From assembly GCF_027531815.1 (NCBI RefSeq), contig NZ_JAPZSK010000006.1:496001-560000 (forward strand): 64,000 nt of DNA. Direction: 5' to 3'. The stretch comes from Gemmatimonas sp. GTDB lineage: Bacteria > Gemmatimonadota > Gemmatimonadetes > Gemmatimonadales > Gemmatimonadaceae. This document shows, piece by piece, positions 30,936-39,798 of this stretch (position 1 is its first letter; the number at the start of each line of letters is the position of its first letter). The translations under genes were made by a program, and so were the position numbers. The notes below the pieces were generated by a model that worked only from the letters and a program-made list of their open reading frames with translations, was not told the DNA's origin and made no database searches.

Positions 30936-31652
30936 ACACTCGACCTGCTGGCAATCGGACCGCATCGCGACGACGTGGAGCTCACCTGCGGCGGCACCCT
31001 CATCAAGGCCGTCGATGACGGCAAGCGTGTGGGCATTGTCGACCTCACGCAGGGAGAAATGGGCACCCGCGGCTCGGCGGAGCTGCGGGCGCAGGAGGCG
31101 GAGACCGCACGGGCGCTCATGGGCGTGCATGTGCGCGAGAATCTGGGACTTCCCGACGCCGGCATCACCAACGACGAGCAGACGCGGGCCGCGCTGGTTC
31201 AGGTCATTCGGCGGCTGCGGCCGCGGGTGGTGATTGCCCCCGCGCCACGCGGACGGCATCCGGATCATCGTCGGACCACCGAACTGGTACGCGACGCCTG
31301 CTTCCTGGCGGGGCTGCGCAAGTATGCCCCCGGTGATCACGACGCTTTCCGTCCGTTCAAGCTGCTGCACGTGATCACGTACCGCGAGGATTACACCAAG
31401 CCCACCTTCGTGGTGGACATCAGCGCGCAGTTCGAGCGCAAGCTGGAGGCCATCAAGGTGTATGGCTCGCAATTCGACGGGCTGACGCAGGCCGGTGAAG
31501 TGTACCCGAATGGCGAGCCGTTGTACGACATCGTGCGCCATCACGCTGCCCACTACGGCTCACTCATCCGCACCCGGTACGGCGAGCCGTTCTTCACGGA
31601 TGAAACGATGGCCGTGTCCGACGTCACGTCGCTAGGCGTCTCCACCTTCTGA
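30933..31652 (+). CDS. bshB1: Bacillithiol biosynthesis deacetylase BshB1
   Basis: A 239-residue LmbE/PIG-L family zinc deacetylase that removes the acetyl group from GlcNAc-malate in bacillithiol synthesis. The N-terminal zinc motif is IGPHRDDVELTCGGTL near 7-22; LTQGEMGTRGS near 39-49 and APRGRHPDHRRTTELV near 102-117 are family signatures. A bacillithiol-transferase-like gene lies about 31 kb downstream at 62.1-62.6 kb. It starts 61 nt after hemY and may still be cotranscribed. Confidence 0.88.
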   Translation: MTLDLLAIGPHRDDVELTCGGTLIKAVDDGKRVGIVDLTQGEMGTRGSAELRAQEAETARALMGVHVRENLGLPDAGITNDEQTRAALVQVIRRLRPRVVIAPAPRGRHPDHRRTTELVRDACFLAGLRKYAPGDHDAFRPFKLLHVITYREDYTKPTFVVDISAQFERKLEAIKVYGSQFDGLTQAGEVYPNGEPLYDIVRHHAAHYGSLIRTRYGEPFFTDETMAVSDVTSLGVSTF

Positions 31653-31668
31653 CCGGACCCGGCAGCCC

Positions 31669-32310
31669 ATGCTGCACGACATCTCCATTCCCCTGAGCCA
31701 GGCCACCCCCGAGTGGCCGGGTGACCAGCCCTTTCACTGCGGCTGGACCTGCCGGCGGGAGACCGGCGAGAGCGTGAACCTCGCGGCCATTACCACGAGC
31801 TTTCACGTGGGCACGCACGCGGATGCCCCGTTGCATGTGCACTCGGCCTGGCCGGCGTCGGAGGCCCTCGAACTGGATGCGTTCGTGGGACCGGCGCGCG
31901 TGGTGACGCTGCCGGCCGACTGGCCTGTCACGCAGGATCTCGACGTCATGCACGTGATCGATCTGCTGGGCGGCATCGTGCCGCTGCGTGTGCTGCTTCG
32001 CACGGGCTGCACGGTGGCAAGCGGCGCGTTTCCCGCCGACTGGCCGTGCCTGACCCCCGATGCCGCCGAGTGGTTGGCCCATCAGGGGCTGCGACTGTGG
32101 GGCGTGGACGCGCCGAGCGTGGACCGGCGGGAGAGCAAGACGCTCGATGTGCACCACGCGCTGCTGGGGCGCAACGCCTTCGTGCTGGAGAACCTCGACC
32201 TGCGCGACGTGCCGCCGGGCGCCTACGAGCTGCTGGCACCGCCGCTCGCGGTGCACGGTGCCGATGCGGCGCCGGTGCGGGCCCTGCTACGGAGTATGGT
32301 GCGGGGCTGA
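31669..32310 (+). CDS. kynB: Kynurenine formamidase / cyclase-family hydrolase
   Basis: A 213-residue metal-dependent hydrolase of the cyclase family. It opens DISIPLSQATPEWPGDQP and carries SFHVGTHADAPLHV near 44-57, the HxGTHxDxPxH metal motif. A second His-containing region (VHHALLGRNAFVLENLDL) matches the family. KynB opens N-formylkynurenine in tryptophan breakdown; other cyclase-family substrates are possible because no other kyn gene is nearby. It starts 16 nt after bshB1 and its end overlaps a convergent gene by 24 nt. Confidence 0.82.
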   Translation: MLHDISIPLSQATPEWPGDQPFHCGWTCRRETGESVNLAAITTSFHVGTHADAPLHVHSAWPASEALELDAFVGPARVVTLPADWPVTQDLDVMHVIDLLGGIVPLRVLLRTGCTVASGAFPADWPCLTPDAAEWLAHQGLRLWGVDAPSVDRRESKTLDVHHALLGRNAFVLENLDLRDVPPGAYELLAPPLAVHGADAAPVRALLRSMVRG

Positions 32311-33381
32311 CGAGCTGTTTCCCCGCAGTACGTCGAGCCGTGATTCGATCTGCACCGGCGTGAACATGTTGTCGGCGATTCTTGCGATCTCCTCCGCTTC
32401 GCGCCATGCCTGCTCGAGCAGCTGCAGTTCCCCCTCCATGGCACGGCGCTCCTGCTCTTCGTGCAACGCCATTTCAATGGCGAGGCGGTCGCGCGGCGCG
32501 AGCGTGTGCAGGGCCCCCGGGATCTTGTGCACCATCTTCCGGTTGTTCTTTCCTTCCCAGAAACTGCCCTTGCCCCACTCATCGTGGCCGGGCACCCAGC
32601 CGCTGCGCCGCTGTACCTGCAGCAGCACCGAGTAGGGATCGCCCGCTTCGTCGAGCAGTCCCACGGCCTCCTGTACCTGTTTGGCCGAGCCGCCGAAGCG
32701 GTTGACCGTGGGCATGAGGCGGGCGGCAATGCGCATGGCGTCGTCACCCGTGACAATGCTCGAGCCCGCAGCATGCTCGACGCGCAACTGGAGCGGCGCG
32801 TGGCTGCTGTCGCGCACGAAGGCGCTCATGCGGGCGTGCCGACGCTGCAACTCCACCAAACGACCGTCCGGCAGGGCTACGTGGCCTATGGACTTGCTCT
32901 GCCGGCCATGAATGAGGCTGTCCCAGATCTGGCCATTGGCATAGATCCCGGCAAAGCTGCCCACGCTGGCGCCCAGGGCGATGACGCCGCCGATGATGGC
33001 GGTGGCACTCCCCACCACCGCCCCCGTGACGAGCAACTGGCGCTGGCGCCGCTTCCCGAACTGGTCGCCATAGCGCCACGCGGCCATCTCCGGCCGCTGC
33101 GGCTCCCCAATGCGAATGAGGTCCACCCCTTCGCGGAGCCGCGCGAGCCCCACCTGGTCGGTGCTGACGCGCAGCCGGGTGTCGCGGAAGCGCGCTTCCA
33201 TGACCTCGATGGCCTCCCAGCGCTCCTCCAGGGGGGAGAGGTTCCAGCGGCCGCACCCCCGGCACACCACCCACAGGCGCCCCTGCCGAGCGTCGTACGC
33301 CAGCCGGGAGCCCACCGGGAAGCGTTCGAAGGCCTCGTTGCGCCCGAGATTGCCGGTGCAGTGATAGCAGGTCGAAAACAC
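32287..33381 (-). CDS. Zinc-ribbon membrane protein of unknown function
   Basis: A 364-residue protein I cannot assign. The N terminus holds a zinc ribbon: CYHC at 5-8 and CRGCG at about 40-44. A hydrophobic region near 115-150 (LLVTGAVVGSATAIIGGVIALG, shown in part) could span the membrane once or twice. The C-terminal half is helical and charged, ending in an EEQERRAMEGELQLLEQAW stretch that may form a coiled coil. It is divergent from the cysteine desulfurase gene and its end overlaps kynB. Confidence 0.65.
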   Translation of the reverse strand: MFSTCYHCTGNLGRNEAFERFPVGSRLAYDARQGRLWVVCRGCGRWNLSPLEERWEAIEVMEARFRDTRLRVSTDQVGLARLREGVDLIRIGEPQRPEMAAWRYGDQFGKRRQRQLLVTGAVVGSATAIIGGVIALGASVGSFAGIYANGQIWDSLIHGRQSKSIGHVALPDGRLVELQRRHARMSAFVRDSSHAPLQLRVEHAAGSSIVTGDDAMRIAARLMPTVNRFGGSAKQVQEAVGLLDEAGDPYSVLLQVQRRSGWVPGHDEWGKGSFWEGKNNRKMVHKIPGALHTLAPRDRLAIEMALHEEQERRAMEGELQLLEQAWREAEEIARIADNMFTPVQIESRLDVLRGNSSSAPHHTP

Positions 33382-33460
33382 AGAGGGGGGTTGAGGTACG
33401 GTGTCCTACGGGCCCACGCCATCCGTGGTTCCACCGGGGCCCCTTGTTTAGTTTTTGTGG

Positions 33461-34642
33461 ATGTCCGCCCCCGTCTATCTCGATCACGCTGCCACGACCC
33501 CCGTGCGCGACGAGGTCATGGCCGCCATGGTGCCGTTCTTCGGCCCCCGTTTCGGGAACCCCAGCAGTGTGCACCGGTGGGGGCGTGAGGCGCGGGTCGC
33601 CCTCGATGACGCGCGTGAGCGCCTGGCGGCCTGCCTTGGCGCACATCCCGACGAGGTCTGCTTCACCTCGGGCGGTACCGAGGGCGACAACTTCGCGGTG
33701 CTTGGGGTGTATCGCACCCTCAAGGCGCAGGGGCGTACGGCGGCCGTGTCCACGCCCATCGAGCACAAGGCCGTACTCGCCGCGGTACATCAGGTGGTGC
33801 ATGAAGGGGGCGAGGAGCGCCTCGTGCGGGTACACGGCAGTGGGCTGGTGGACGCGGATCACTTCGCGACGCTACTGGACGAGCGGGTCGCGGTAGCGAG
33901 CGTGATGTGGGTCAACAACGAGGTGGGAGTCATTCAGGACATTCCCGCCCTGGCGGCGCAGGCCAAGGCGGTTGGCGCCGTGTTCCACACGGACGGGGTA
34001 CAGGCGTTCGGCAAGGTGACGGTCGATGCGCGCACGCAACCGTTCGATCTGCTCACGATCTCGGGGCACAAGATCGGGGCGCCCAAGGGAATCGGGGCGC
34101 TCTTCATTCGGCGTGACACTCCCCTGGAACCCATGTTCCATGGCGGGTCGCAGGACCGCGGGCGTCGCCCGGGCACGGAGAACGTGGCCTTCGCCATTGG
34201 CCTCGCCACGGCGGCCGAGCTGGTGCTGGCGGAACATGACGCCGAGCAGACGCGATTGCTGGCGTTGCGCGCGGCGCTGGAAGCCGGGTTGCGCGAGCGG
34301 ATTCCCGACGTGGTGATTCACGGCTTCGATGCCCCGCGCGCGGCGCATGTCGTGAATGTGTCCGTTCCCGGCACCAACAGTGAGTCGATGCTCATGGCGC
34401 TCGACCTGCGTGGCATTGCCTGCAGCGCGGGCAGCGCCTGTCAGAGCGGGAGCGTGTCGGCGAGCCACGTGCTGAGCGCCATGGGTGTTGCGCCCGAGCT
34501 CGCGAACGCGGCGCTGCGGTTGTCACTCGGCTGTCTCAGCACGCCGGAATGCGTCACGCGTACGGTGGATGTCCTGGCGACGCTCGCCGACAAGGCACGC
34601 GCCGTGAAGAATGCGCCGGTGTTCGAGACGGTGGAGTTCTGA
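33461..34642 (+). CDS. Cysteine desulfurase (NifS/IscS family)
   Basis: A 393-residue PLP enzyme that takes sulfur from cysteine as a persulfide. The N terminus is VYLDHAATTPVRDEV; LTISGHKIGAPKGIGAL near 200-216 holds the PLP lysine, and IACSAGSACQSGSVSASHV near 317-335 the active-site cysteine loop. ATG 33461 is chosen. The next gene is mnmA, a sulfur acceptor, so this enzyme probably supplies tRNA thiolation, as the YrvO-MnmA pair does in Bacillus. A role in Fe-S assembly cannot be excluded; no scaffold gene is adjacent. Confidence 0.92.
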   Translation: MSAPVYLDHAATTPVRDEVMAAMVPFFGPRFGNPSSVHRWGREARVALDDARERLAACLGAHPDEVCFTSGGTEGDNFAVLGVYRTLKAQGRTAAVSTPIEHKAVLAAVHQVVHEGGEERLVRVHGSGLVDADHFATLLDERVAVASVMWVNNEVGVIQDIPALAAQAKAVGAVFHTDGVQAFGKVTVDARTQPFDLLTISGHKIGAPKGIGALFIRRDTPLEPMFHGGSQDRGRRPGTENVAFAIGLATAAELVLAEHDAEQTRLLALRAALEAGLRERIPDVVIHGFDAPRAAHVVNVSVPGTNSESMLMALDLRGIACSAGSACQSGSVSASHVLSAMGVAPELANAALRLSLGCLSTPECVTRTVDVLATLADKARAVKNAPVFETVEF

Positions 34643-34660
34643 GAAACGCGTACGCACAGA

Positions 34661-34747
34661 GATCACGGAGTATGGTGAGGACACGGAGTTCAGGATCAAG
34701 CAGTGTGGTGCTCTGTGCCCTCACCATCCTCGGCGAGCTCCGTGATC
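34661..34747. repeat. Imperfect inverted repeat between desulfurase gene and mnmA
   Basis: gatcacggag at 34661-34670 is repeated inverted at 34738-34747, and atggtgagg at 34672-34680 is repeated inverted at 34719-34727, the right arm having 10 extra bases between the two blocks. The sequence style (acggag, ggtgagg, acacggag) is unlike the flanking genes. It could form a large hairpin in the shared transcript. Confidence 0.75.
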
Positions 34748-34766
34748 ACGCGTCCCACCACCGCCA

Positions 34767-35918
34767 ATGAATACCCCGCTGCCCCCCCCGCGCATTCCCC
34801 AGAAGGGCGATCGCGTCCTCGTTGCCATGAGCGGCGGCGTGGACTCGAGCGTGGCCGCCGCGTTGCTCGTGGAAGCCGGGTGCGACGTGGTGGGCGTGAC
34901 GATGAAGCTGCACGGCGACGGGGCCGACGTCCCCGACCGGCCTTGCTGCTCGCTGGATGCCACGAGCGACGCGCGGCGCGTGTGCGAGACGCTGGGCATT
35001 CCGCACTACGTGACCAACCTGGTGGATCACTTCGGGCACGATGTGCTCGACGACTTCGTGCAGGAGTACGCGCGCGGACGCACACCCATTCCGTGCGTGC
35101 GCTGCAACACGTTCACGAAGTTCCGCGACCTGCTGGACAAGGCCGACGCCATTGACGCGCGCTGGCTGGCCACCGGACACTACGCGCGCATGGGACGCAT
35201 AGGCGACGAGGCGGTCATGTTGCGTGGCATGGACCCCTCGAAAGATCAGAGCTACTTCCTGTGGGGCATCGACCGCCCCGTGCTCGATCGACTCGTGCTG
35301 CCCATCGGTACGCAGACCAAGGCCGAGACGCGCGAGATCGCACGCCGCTTCGGGTTGCGCACCGCTGAAAAGATCGAGAGTCAGGACATCTGCTTCGTAC
35401 CAGACGGCGATCATGTGCGGGTGATTCGGGAGCAGCTCGGGGCCGATGCGCCGGCGCTGCAGCGCGGGCCGATCCGGTTGTCCAACGGCGCCGTGGTGGG
35501 TGAACACGACGGGTTTGCGCGGTTCACGATCGGGCAGCGCAAAGGCCTGCCGGGCGGGTTTGGCGCGCCCATGTTCGTGGTGGAGATCGTCCCCGCGGAG
35601 CGTGCCGTGGTGATTGGCCCGCGCGAATCGCTGCTGGGCCGCGGTCTCGAGGCGCGCGAACTCAACTGGCTGTACGACGCACCGGCAGAAGGGAGCACGG
35701 TGCAGGTGCAGGTACGCAACCGGGCGGCGCCGTCGCCAGCCACCATCGTGCGACTCGACCGCGGCGGTGTGGAATTGGCGCTCGACGAACCGATTCAGGC
35801 GATCAGCCCCGGGCAGTCACTCGTGATCTACGACGGCGACCTGGTGCTGGGCGGCGGTGTGATCGAGCGGGGGATGAAGGCGGCACCGTCGAGGCGGTTG
35901 CCGCTGCTGGCGGGGTAA
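34767..35918 (+). CDS. mnmA: tRNA-specific 2-thiouridylase MnmA
   Basis: A 383-residue enzyme that thiolates U34 in tRNA-Lys, -Glu and -Gln. The PP-loop VLVAMSGGVDSSVAAALL lies near 18-35; the catalytic cysteines are in IPCVRCNTFTKF near 109-120 and SQDICFVPDG near 206-215. The adenylation and beta-barrel domains follow at normal length. It lies behind the cysteine desulfurase gene and ends at a strong terminator. Confidence 0.96.
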   Translation: MNTPLPPPRIPQKGDRVLVAMSGGVDSSVAAALLVEAGCDVVGVTMKLHGDGADVPDRPCCSLDATSDARRVCETLGIPHYVTNLVDHFGHDVLDDFVQEYARGRTPIPCVRCNTFTKFRDLLDKADAIDARWLATGHYARMGRIGDEAVMLRGMDPSKDQSYFLWGIDRPVLDRLVLPIGTQTKAETREIARRFGLRTAEKIESQDICFVPDGDHVRVIREQLGADAPALQRGPIRLSNGAVVGEHDGFARFTIGQRKGLPGGFGAPMFVVEIVPAERAVVIGPRESLLGRGLEARELNWLYDAPAEGSTVQVQVRNRAAPSPATIVRLDRGGVELALDEPIQAISPGQSLVIYDGDLVLGGGVIERGMKAAPSRRLPLLAG

Positions 35919-35923
35919 GGAGT

Positions 35924-35950
35924 ACGGCGCGCCGAGTGGCGCGCCGTTTT
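35924..35950 (+). terminator. Rho-independent terminator after mnmA
   Basis: ACGGCGCGCC (35924-35933), a GAGT loop, then GGCGCGCCGT (35938-35947) make a perfect 10-bp stem followed by TTT G TT. It starts 5 nt after the mnmA stop and ends the desulfurase-mnmA transcript. Confidence 0.9.
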
Positions 35951-36070
35951 GTTGACAAGGGAGGGAGCAGGAAGCGGGAAGCAAGAAGCGGGGGGCAGGC
36001 GGTGCCAACGCGTGGGTCCCCCCTGCGCCCTGCACCCTGCCACCCGCTCCCTGCGTCCTGTCCTGTCAAC
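35951..36070. repeat. Intergenic inverted repeat, GTTGACA ends (element copy A)
   Basis: The spacer between convergent mnmA and the symporter starts GTTGACAagg and ends TGTCAAC (36064-36070), with gggagc near the left end matched by gctccc on the right. The left arm gacaagggagggagcagg (35954-35971) is nearly identical, 17 of 18 bases, to a sequence at 44913-44930 in the dnaX-ebfC gap. Probably one family of short palindromic elements. Confidence 0.65.
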
Positions 36071-37346
36071 CAACAGGCGCGCCACCGGCGCGCCCATCCG
36101 CCGTCGTCATGACCGCCACCATCATGTCGCTCGTCACGTTGAGCAGCGTCTTGAACATGTCCGGCAGCGTATCAAGCGCAATGAGAATGCCGATGCCCTC
36201 TACCGGCAACCCTATGCTCGCGTAGAGCGGCACCTGCAACAGCATGCCGCCGCTCGGGATACCAGGCGTGCTGAAGTTGAGCACGATGCTTGACGCCGCC
36301 ACCAGCAGCAGGTTGGCGGTGGACAGATCGATGCCGTAGAGCTTCGCAATGAACAGCGCCCCCACGGGCCAGTAGATCGCACTCGTGAGCTTGAAGACGC
36401 TTGCGCACAGCGGCAGCACGAACCCGGTGGCCGTGGGTGGCAGCTGCAGGACATCGGTGGCGCCCTTCACCATGGCCGGGAGGCTCGCGAGCGAACTGCG
36501 CGTCCCCATGCCCACCACGCTCGCCGGTACGAGGGCGCGCGCGAATTGCCGCACCGGCACCCGCCCCGTGACCGCGATGACCACGTAGATGCCGGCCACG
36601 GCAATCAGGTGCAACACGATGTTGACCATGAAGTAGAAGCCGATCGCACCGAGCACATTGGTGCCGAGCTTCTGTCCCAGCACGGCAGCCAGCGCGAAGA
36701 TGCCGATGCCACCGAGCGCGAGCATCCAGCGCACCACCACGAGCATCGTATCGGCCATGCCGCGCCAGAACGACAGCTGGGCGAGGCGTGGGCCGTCGCT
36801 CACCTGCCCCAGCGCGAACGCGTACAGCAGCGTGAAGAGCACCACCGGCAGGAGTGTGCCGTCGGCGGCGGCCTTGATGGGGTTGAGCGGAATGAGCGAC
36901 AGGATGAACGTGCGGACCGACAGCGCGTCGGCGCTGGGCACATCGATCTTGGCCGTCGCGCGCAACCGTGCGGTGGCGTCGGCATCGAGCGTGAGCGTCT
37001 CGAACCACACCGGCGATACCAGCGTGGAGAGCGCCGCGCAGGCGACGAGCAGCAGGAGCATCCAGCCGAACGCCTGGGCGCCCACCGTGCCCGTTGCACG
37101 CAGGTCCTCGCCGCCCGCCACCCCCACGATGAGCAGGGGGACCACGAGCGGAATGACCGTCATGCGCACCGCATTGATCCACGCCGTGCCGACAACGTCG
37201 AGCACCGGCATGAGCGACGTCGTGAACGCCGACGGCGATGTCTCACGCGAGAGCAGCATGCCCAGCGCGAGGCCGGCGACGAGCCCGAGGGTGACCTGCA
37301 CGCCGGTAGAGCGCAGCGGTGAGCGTTTGGGGGCGACGTCGGGCAT
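36066..37346 (-). CDS. Dicarboxylate/amino acid:cation symporter (SDF family)
   Basis: A 426-residue inner-membrane carrier of the sodium:dicarboxylate symporter family (GltP/DctA fold), with about eight helices and two re-entrant loops. Landmarks: VRMTVIPLVVPLLIVGV near 60-76 and, in the second half, SSLASLPAMV near 284-293 and STPGIPSGGMLLQVPLYA near 364-381, matching the serine-rich and PGIP/GG regions of the family, although the usual NxDGT motif (here KLTSAIYWPVG) is changed. Substrate cannot be predicted. Stand-alone, convergent with mnmA. Confidence 0.85.
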   Translation of the reverse strand: MPDVAPKRSPLRSTGVQVTLGLVAGLALGMLLSRETSPSAFTTSLMPVLDVVGTAWINAVRMTVIPLVVPLLIVGVAGGEDLRATGTVGAQAFGWMLLLLVACAALSTLVSPVWFETLTLDADATARLRATAKIDVPSADALSVRTFILSLIPLNPIKAAADGTLLPVVLFTLLYAFALGQVSDGPRLAQLSFWRGMADTMLVVVRWMLALGGIGIFALAAVLGQKLGTNVLGAIGFYFMVNIVLHLIAVAGIYVVIAVTGRVPVRQFARALVPASVVGMGTRSSLASLPAMVKGATDVLQLPPTATGFVLPLCASVFKLTSAIYWPVGALFIAKLYGIDLSTANLLLVAASSIVLNFSTPGIPSGGMLLQVPLYASIGLPVEGIGILIALDTLPDMFKTLLNVTSDMMVAVMTTADGRAGGAPVG

Positions 37347-37409
37347 GCGCGCGAACCTACGCCGCCGCGCGCACGGGCGCCACGCCCGGCGCCTCCCCGT
37401 ACCGCGGTC

Positions 37410-37931
37410 CTAGAACCCGAAGCCGGTGGACCAGGTCAGGAGGCCGCGCCTGTGGGTGGTGCCGGCCGGGTCAGTACCGATGCGGGTGTAGTAGCCCACT
37501 TCCCCTCCCAGCGCGAGCAGCGGCCACAGATGCACGCTCCCGCCAACATACGTGCGCCCGGCGAGCGCCCCCATGGGATCGTTGAAGGTGCGGAGGACCC
37601 CGCCGGTGATGGCCAGGCCGCTACCGAAACTGCCCATGGAGTTGGCCAGCCCCACGTTGAAGCTGGCCCCGCCAAACCCCACCTTCCCGGCGCCCAGGAA
37701 GCACCAGGTGCGCTGTTCGCTTTCGCGCACCCACCCCATGCCGTAGCTCAACGCCCACTTGAGTGGCGCGCCGTAGGTGACGCCGCCCATGCACTGATCG
37801 AACTGCCAGCGTGCGGCATCGCTCGTCGTCGCTCGCGGCGGGGCGGTACCTACGGGCACCTCCTGCGCGTGAACGACCGGCGCCGCAGCGGCACACAGCA
37901 CCACCAGGGCAACGGCGCACGATGCCCGCAT
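37410..37931 (-). CDS. Small secreted protein, probable outer-membrane type
   Basis: A 173-residue protein with a clear signal peptide (residues 1-22, ending VVHAQ). The mature part has alternating hydrophobic and Gly-rich strands and ends in aromatic LTWSTGFGF, as many outer-membrane beta proteins do. Two cysteines (CMGG and WCFLG) could form a disulfide. No family recognised. Its ATG overlaps the dnaJ stop by one base (TGATG), so it is cotranscribed with grpE-dnaJ. Confidence 0.7.
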   Translation of the reverse strand: MRASCAVALVVLCAAAAPVVHAQEVPVGTAPPRATTSDAARWQFDQCMGGVTYGAPLKWALSYGMGWVRESEQRTWCFLGAGKVGFGGASFNVGLANSMGSFGSGLAITGGVLRTFNDPMGALAGRTYVGGSVHLWPLLALGGEVGYYTRIGTDPAGTTHRRGLLTWSTGFGF

Positions 37932-39070
37932 CAGTACTTCATCCCGCTCGCTTCCGCGAAATCGCGCATCGCCTTCTCCTGGGCCTCCGTGAGGCTCTCC
38001 GGTACGGTGATGGTCACTTCCACCAGCAGGTCGCCTTTCCTCCCCTCCTTCTCGATCCCCTGACCGCCGATCTTGAAGCGGCGCCCCGCCGATGTGCCGG
38101 CGGGAATGCGGATGGCCACCTTCTTCCCGTCGAGGGTCTTCACGCTCACGCGTGAGCCCAGCGTCGCCTGCGCGATGTTGATGGGCACGGTCGCGATGAG
38201 ATCGAGCCCGTCGCGCTTGTAGAAGCGATCGGGGAGCACCGAGAAGGTGATCACCAGATCACCGGCCTGCCCGCCAGCCGCGCCTTTGCCCCCCTGCCCG
38301 CGCAAGCGCACCTTGCTGCCGGTTTCCGCTCCCGCCGGCACGGTAATGTTGACCGTGCGACGCGCCCGTGCCTCTCCAGTACCACGGCAGGTGCCGCAGC
38401 GTTCCGTGGGCACGCTGCCGCGCCCCATGCACACCGGACAGGGGCGATTCACGGCAAAGCTCCCCTGTCCGAAGGAAATGACCCCGCGTCCGCTGCACTC
38501 ACCGCACGGCTTGATCTGGGCGCCGGGGGCCGCACCGCTGCCGCGGCAGATGGCGCACTCTTCGTTCACCTCGAGTTCAACAGGCACCTTGCCGCCGGCC
38601 GCGGCGATACGAAAGGGGACCTCGACCGTCTGCTCGATGGTCTGCCCCTTTTCGCTGCTGCGAGAGCGGGTGTTGCGGGCGCCAGCCGCGCCGCCGAACA
38701 TCGACGAGAAGAGATCGCCGAGGCCGCCAATGCCCCCCACATCGAAATCGGTGAAGGTGCCGGCACCCGCCTGACCCGGACCGCGCGAGGCCCCGCCGGC
38801 GCCCGGTCGTGACGCGCGCGCGCCCCCGAACCCCACGCCGCCGAAGGCACCCAGCCGACGCATGTCGTCGTACTCTTTCCGCTTCTCGGCGTCGCCAAGC
38901 ACGTTGTACGCCTCGGAGATCTCCTTGAAGCGATCGGCGGCCTTGGGATCGTTCTGGTTGGTGTCGGGATGATACTGCTTCGCGAGTCGCCGGTACTGCT
39001 TCTTGATCTCGTCTGCCGTGGCGGAAGACGAGACCCCGAGGACTGCGTAGAAATCGGTGCCGTTGGCCAT
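37931..39070 (-). CDS. dnaJ: Chaperone DnaJ
   Basis: A 379-residue type I Hsp40. J-domain at 1-70 (FYAVLGVSSSATADEIKKQY, with the HPD tripeptide in YHPDTNQ), Gly/Phe-rich region near 75-115, and a zinc-finger domain with four CxxCxGxG-type repeats (CAICRGSG, CGECSGRG, CPVCMGRG, CGTCRGTG) near 160-225. C-terminal substrate-binding barrels follow. It stimulates DnaK ATPase. Downstream of grpE; dnaK is not in the window. Confidence 0.96.
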   Translation of the reverse strand: MANGTDFYAVLGVSSSATADEIKKQYRRLAKQYHPDTNQNDPKAADRFKEISEAYNVLGDAEKRKEYDDMRRLGAFGGVGFGGARASRPGAGGASRGPGQAGAGTFTDFDVGGIGGLGDLFSSMFGGAAGARNTRSRSSEKGQTIEQTVEVPFRIAAAGGKVPVELEVNEECAICRGSGAAPGAQIKPCGECSGRGVISFGQGSFAVNRPCPVCMGRGSVPTERCGTCRGTGEARARRTVNITVPAGAETGSKVRLRGQGGKGAAGGQAGDLVITFSVLPDRFYKRDGLDLIATVPINIAQATLGSRVSVKTLDGKKVAIRIPAGTSAGRRFKIGGQGIEKEGRKGDLLVEVTITVPESLTEAQEKAMRDFAEASGMKY

Positions 39071-39134
39071 GCTGTGCGTTGAGGCCTGAGAAGAGCGCGC
39101 GCGATCGCGGACGCGATCAGCGCACGCGATCAGC

Positions 39135-39674
39135 TTACGCGCCGGTCCACTGCTTCACGACGACGCGCGCGGGGCGCAGCACGTGACCGTTGATCACGTA
39201 GCCGGACTGGAAGCATACGGCCACCTGCCCGTCCTCCTCGGCTCGCGCGGCGGGGGCCGTGCTCACCGCTTCGTGCAGCGCCGGATCGAACGCATGCCCC
39301 GTGGGATCGAGCACCTCGAATCCGTGGCCAGCGAGCGACTTGAAGATCTTCTTTTCGACGAGGATGACGCCATTCACCACCGTGGTGGAATCAACGGTGG
39401 CCGGATCGACGTTGGCAAAGCGGGTCAGGTCGTCGAGCGCGTCGATGAGCCCACGCACCACCTCCCCCTGCGCGCGCCAGCCGGCTTCCTGCCGCTCCTT
39501 CACGGCACGGCGACGGAAGTTGTCGTACTCGGCGGCCAGCCGCAGATGCTTGTCCTTCAGCTCTTCGATCTCGCGCTGCCGGTCGTCCATGGGCTCGGCC
39601 GACGCCGCAGCGGGCGCATGGGGATCGAGCGTGGCATCCAGATTCTCGTCAGCGGTCGACATGGGATCGGTCAT
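39135..39674 (-). CDS. grpE: Nucleotide exchange factor GrpE
   Basis: A 179-residue DnaK exchange factor. A charged N terminus is followed by a long coiled-coil helix (REIEELKDKHLRLAAEYDNF) with the family motif YDNFRRRAVKERQEA near 51-65, then the beta domain with HGFEVLDPTGHAFDPALHEAV near 116-136. ATG 39674 or 39662. Upstream of dnaJ. I see no CIRCE operator in the 124-bp gap to cinA. Confidence 0.94.
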   Translation of the reverse strand: MTDPMSTADENLDATLDPHAPAAASAEPMDDRQREIEELKDKHLRLAAEYDNFRRRAVKERQEAGWRAQGEVVRGLIDALDDLTRFANVDPATVDSTTVVNGVILVEKKIFKSLAGHGFEVLDPTGHAFDPALHEAVSTAPAARAEEDGQVAVCFQSGYVINGHVLRPARVVVKQWTGA

Positions 39675-39798
39675 GGTCGGAAGATGCAGCGAGGGTACTC
39701 CGCGACGGGGGTGGCCGGCGCGGCGGTGCAGGCTCTACGCATGGGCCTGCCCGAAGTTGCGGAAACCGGTGATCCGGTGATGATGGAATGTGTGGAAC

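Noticed and set aside
39675-39798. CIRCE/HrcA operator upstream of grpE
   Set aside because: I looked for TTAGCACTC-N9-GAGTGCTAA and saw nothing similar.
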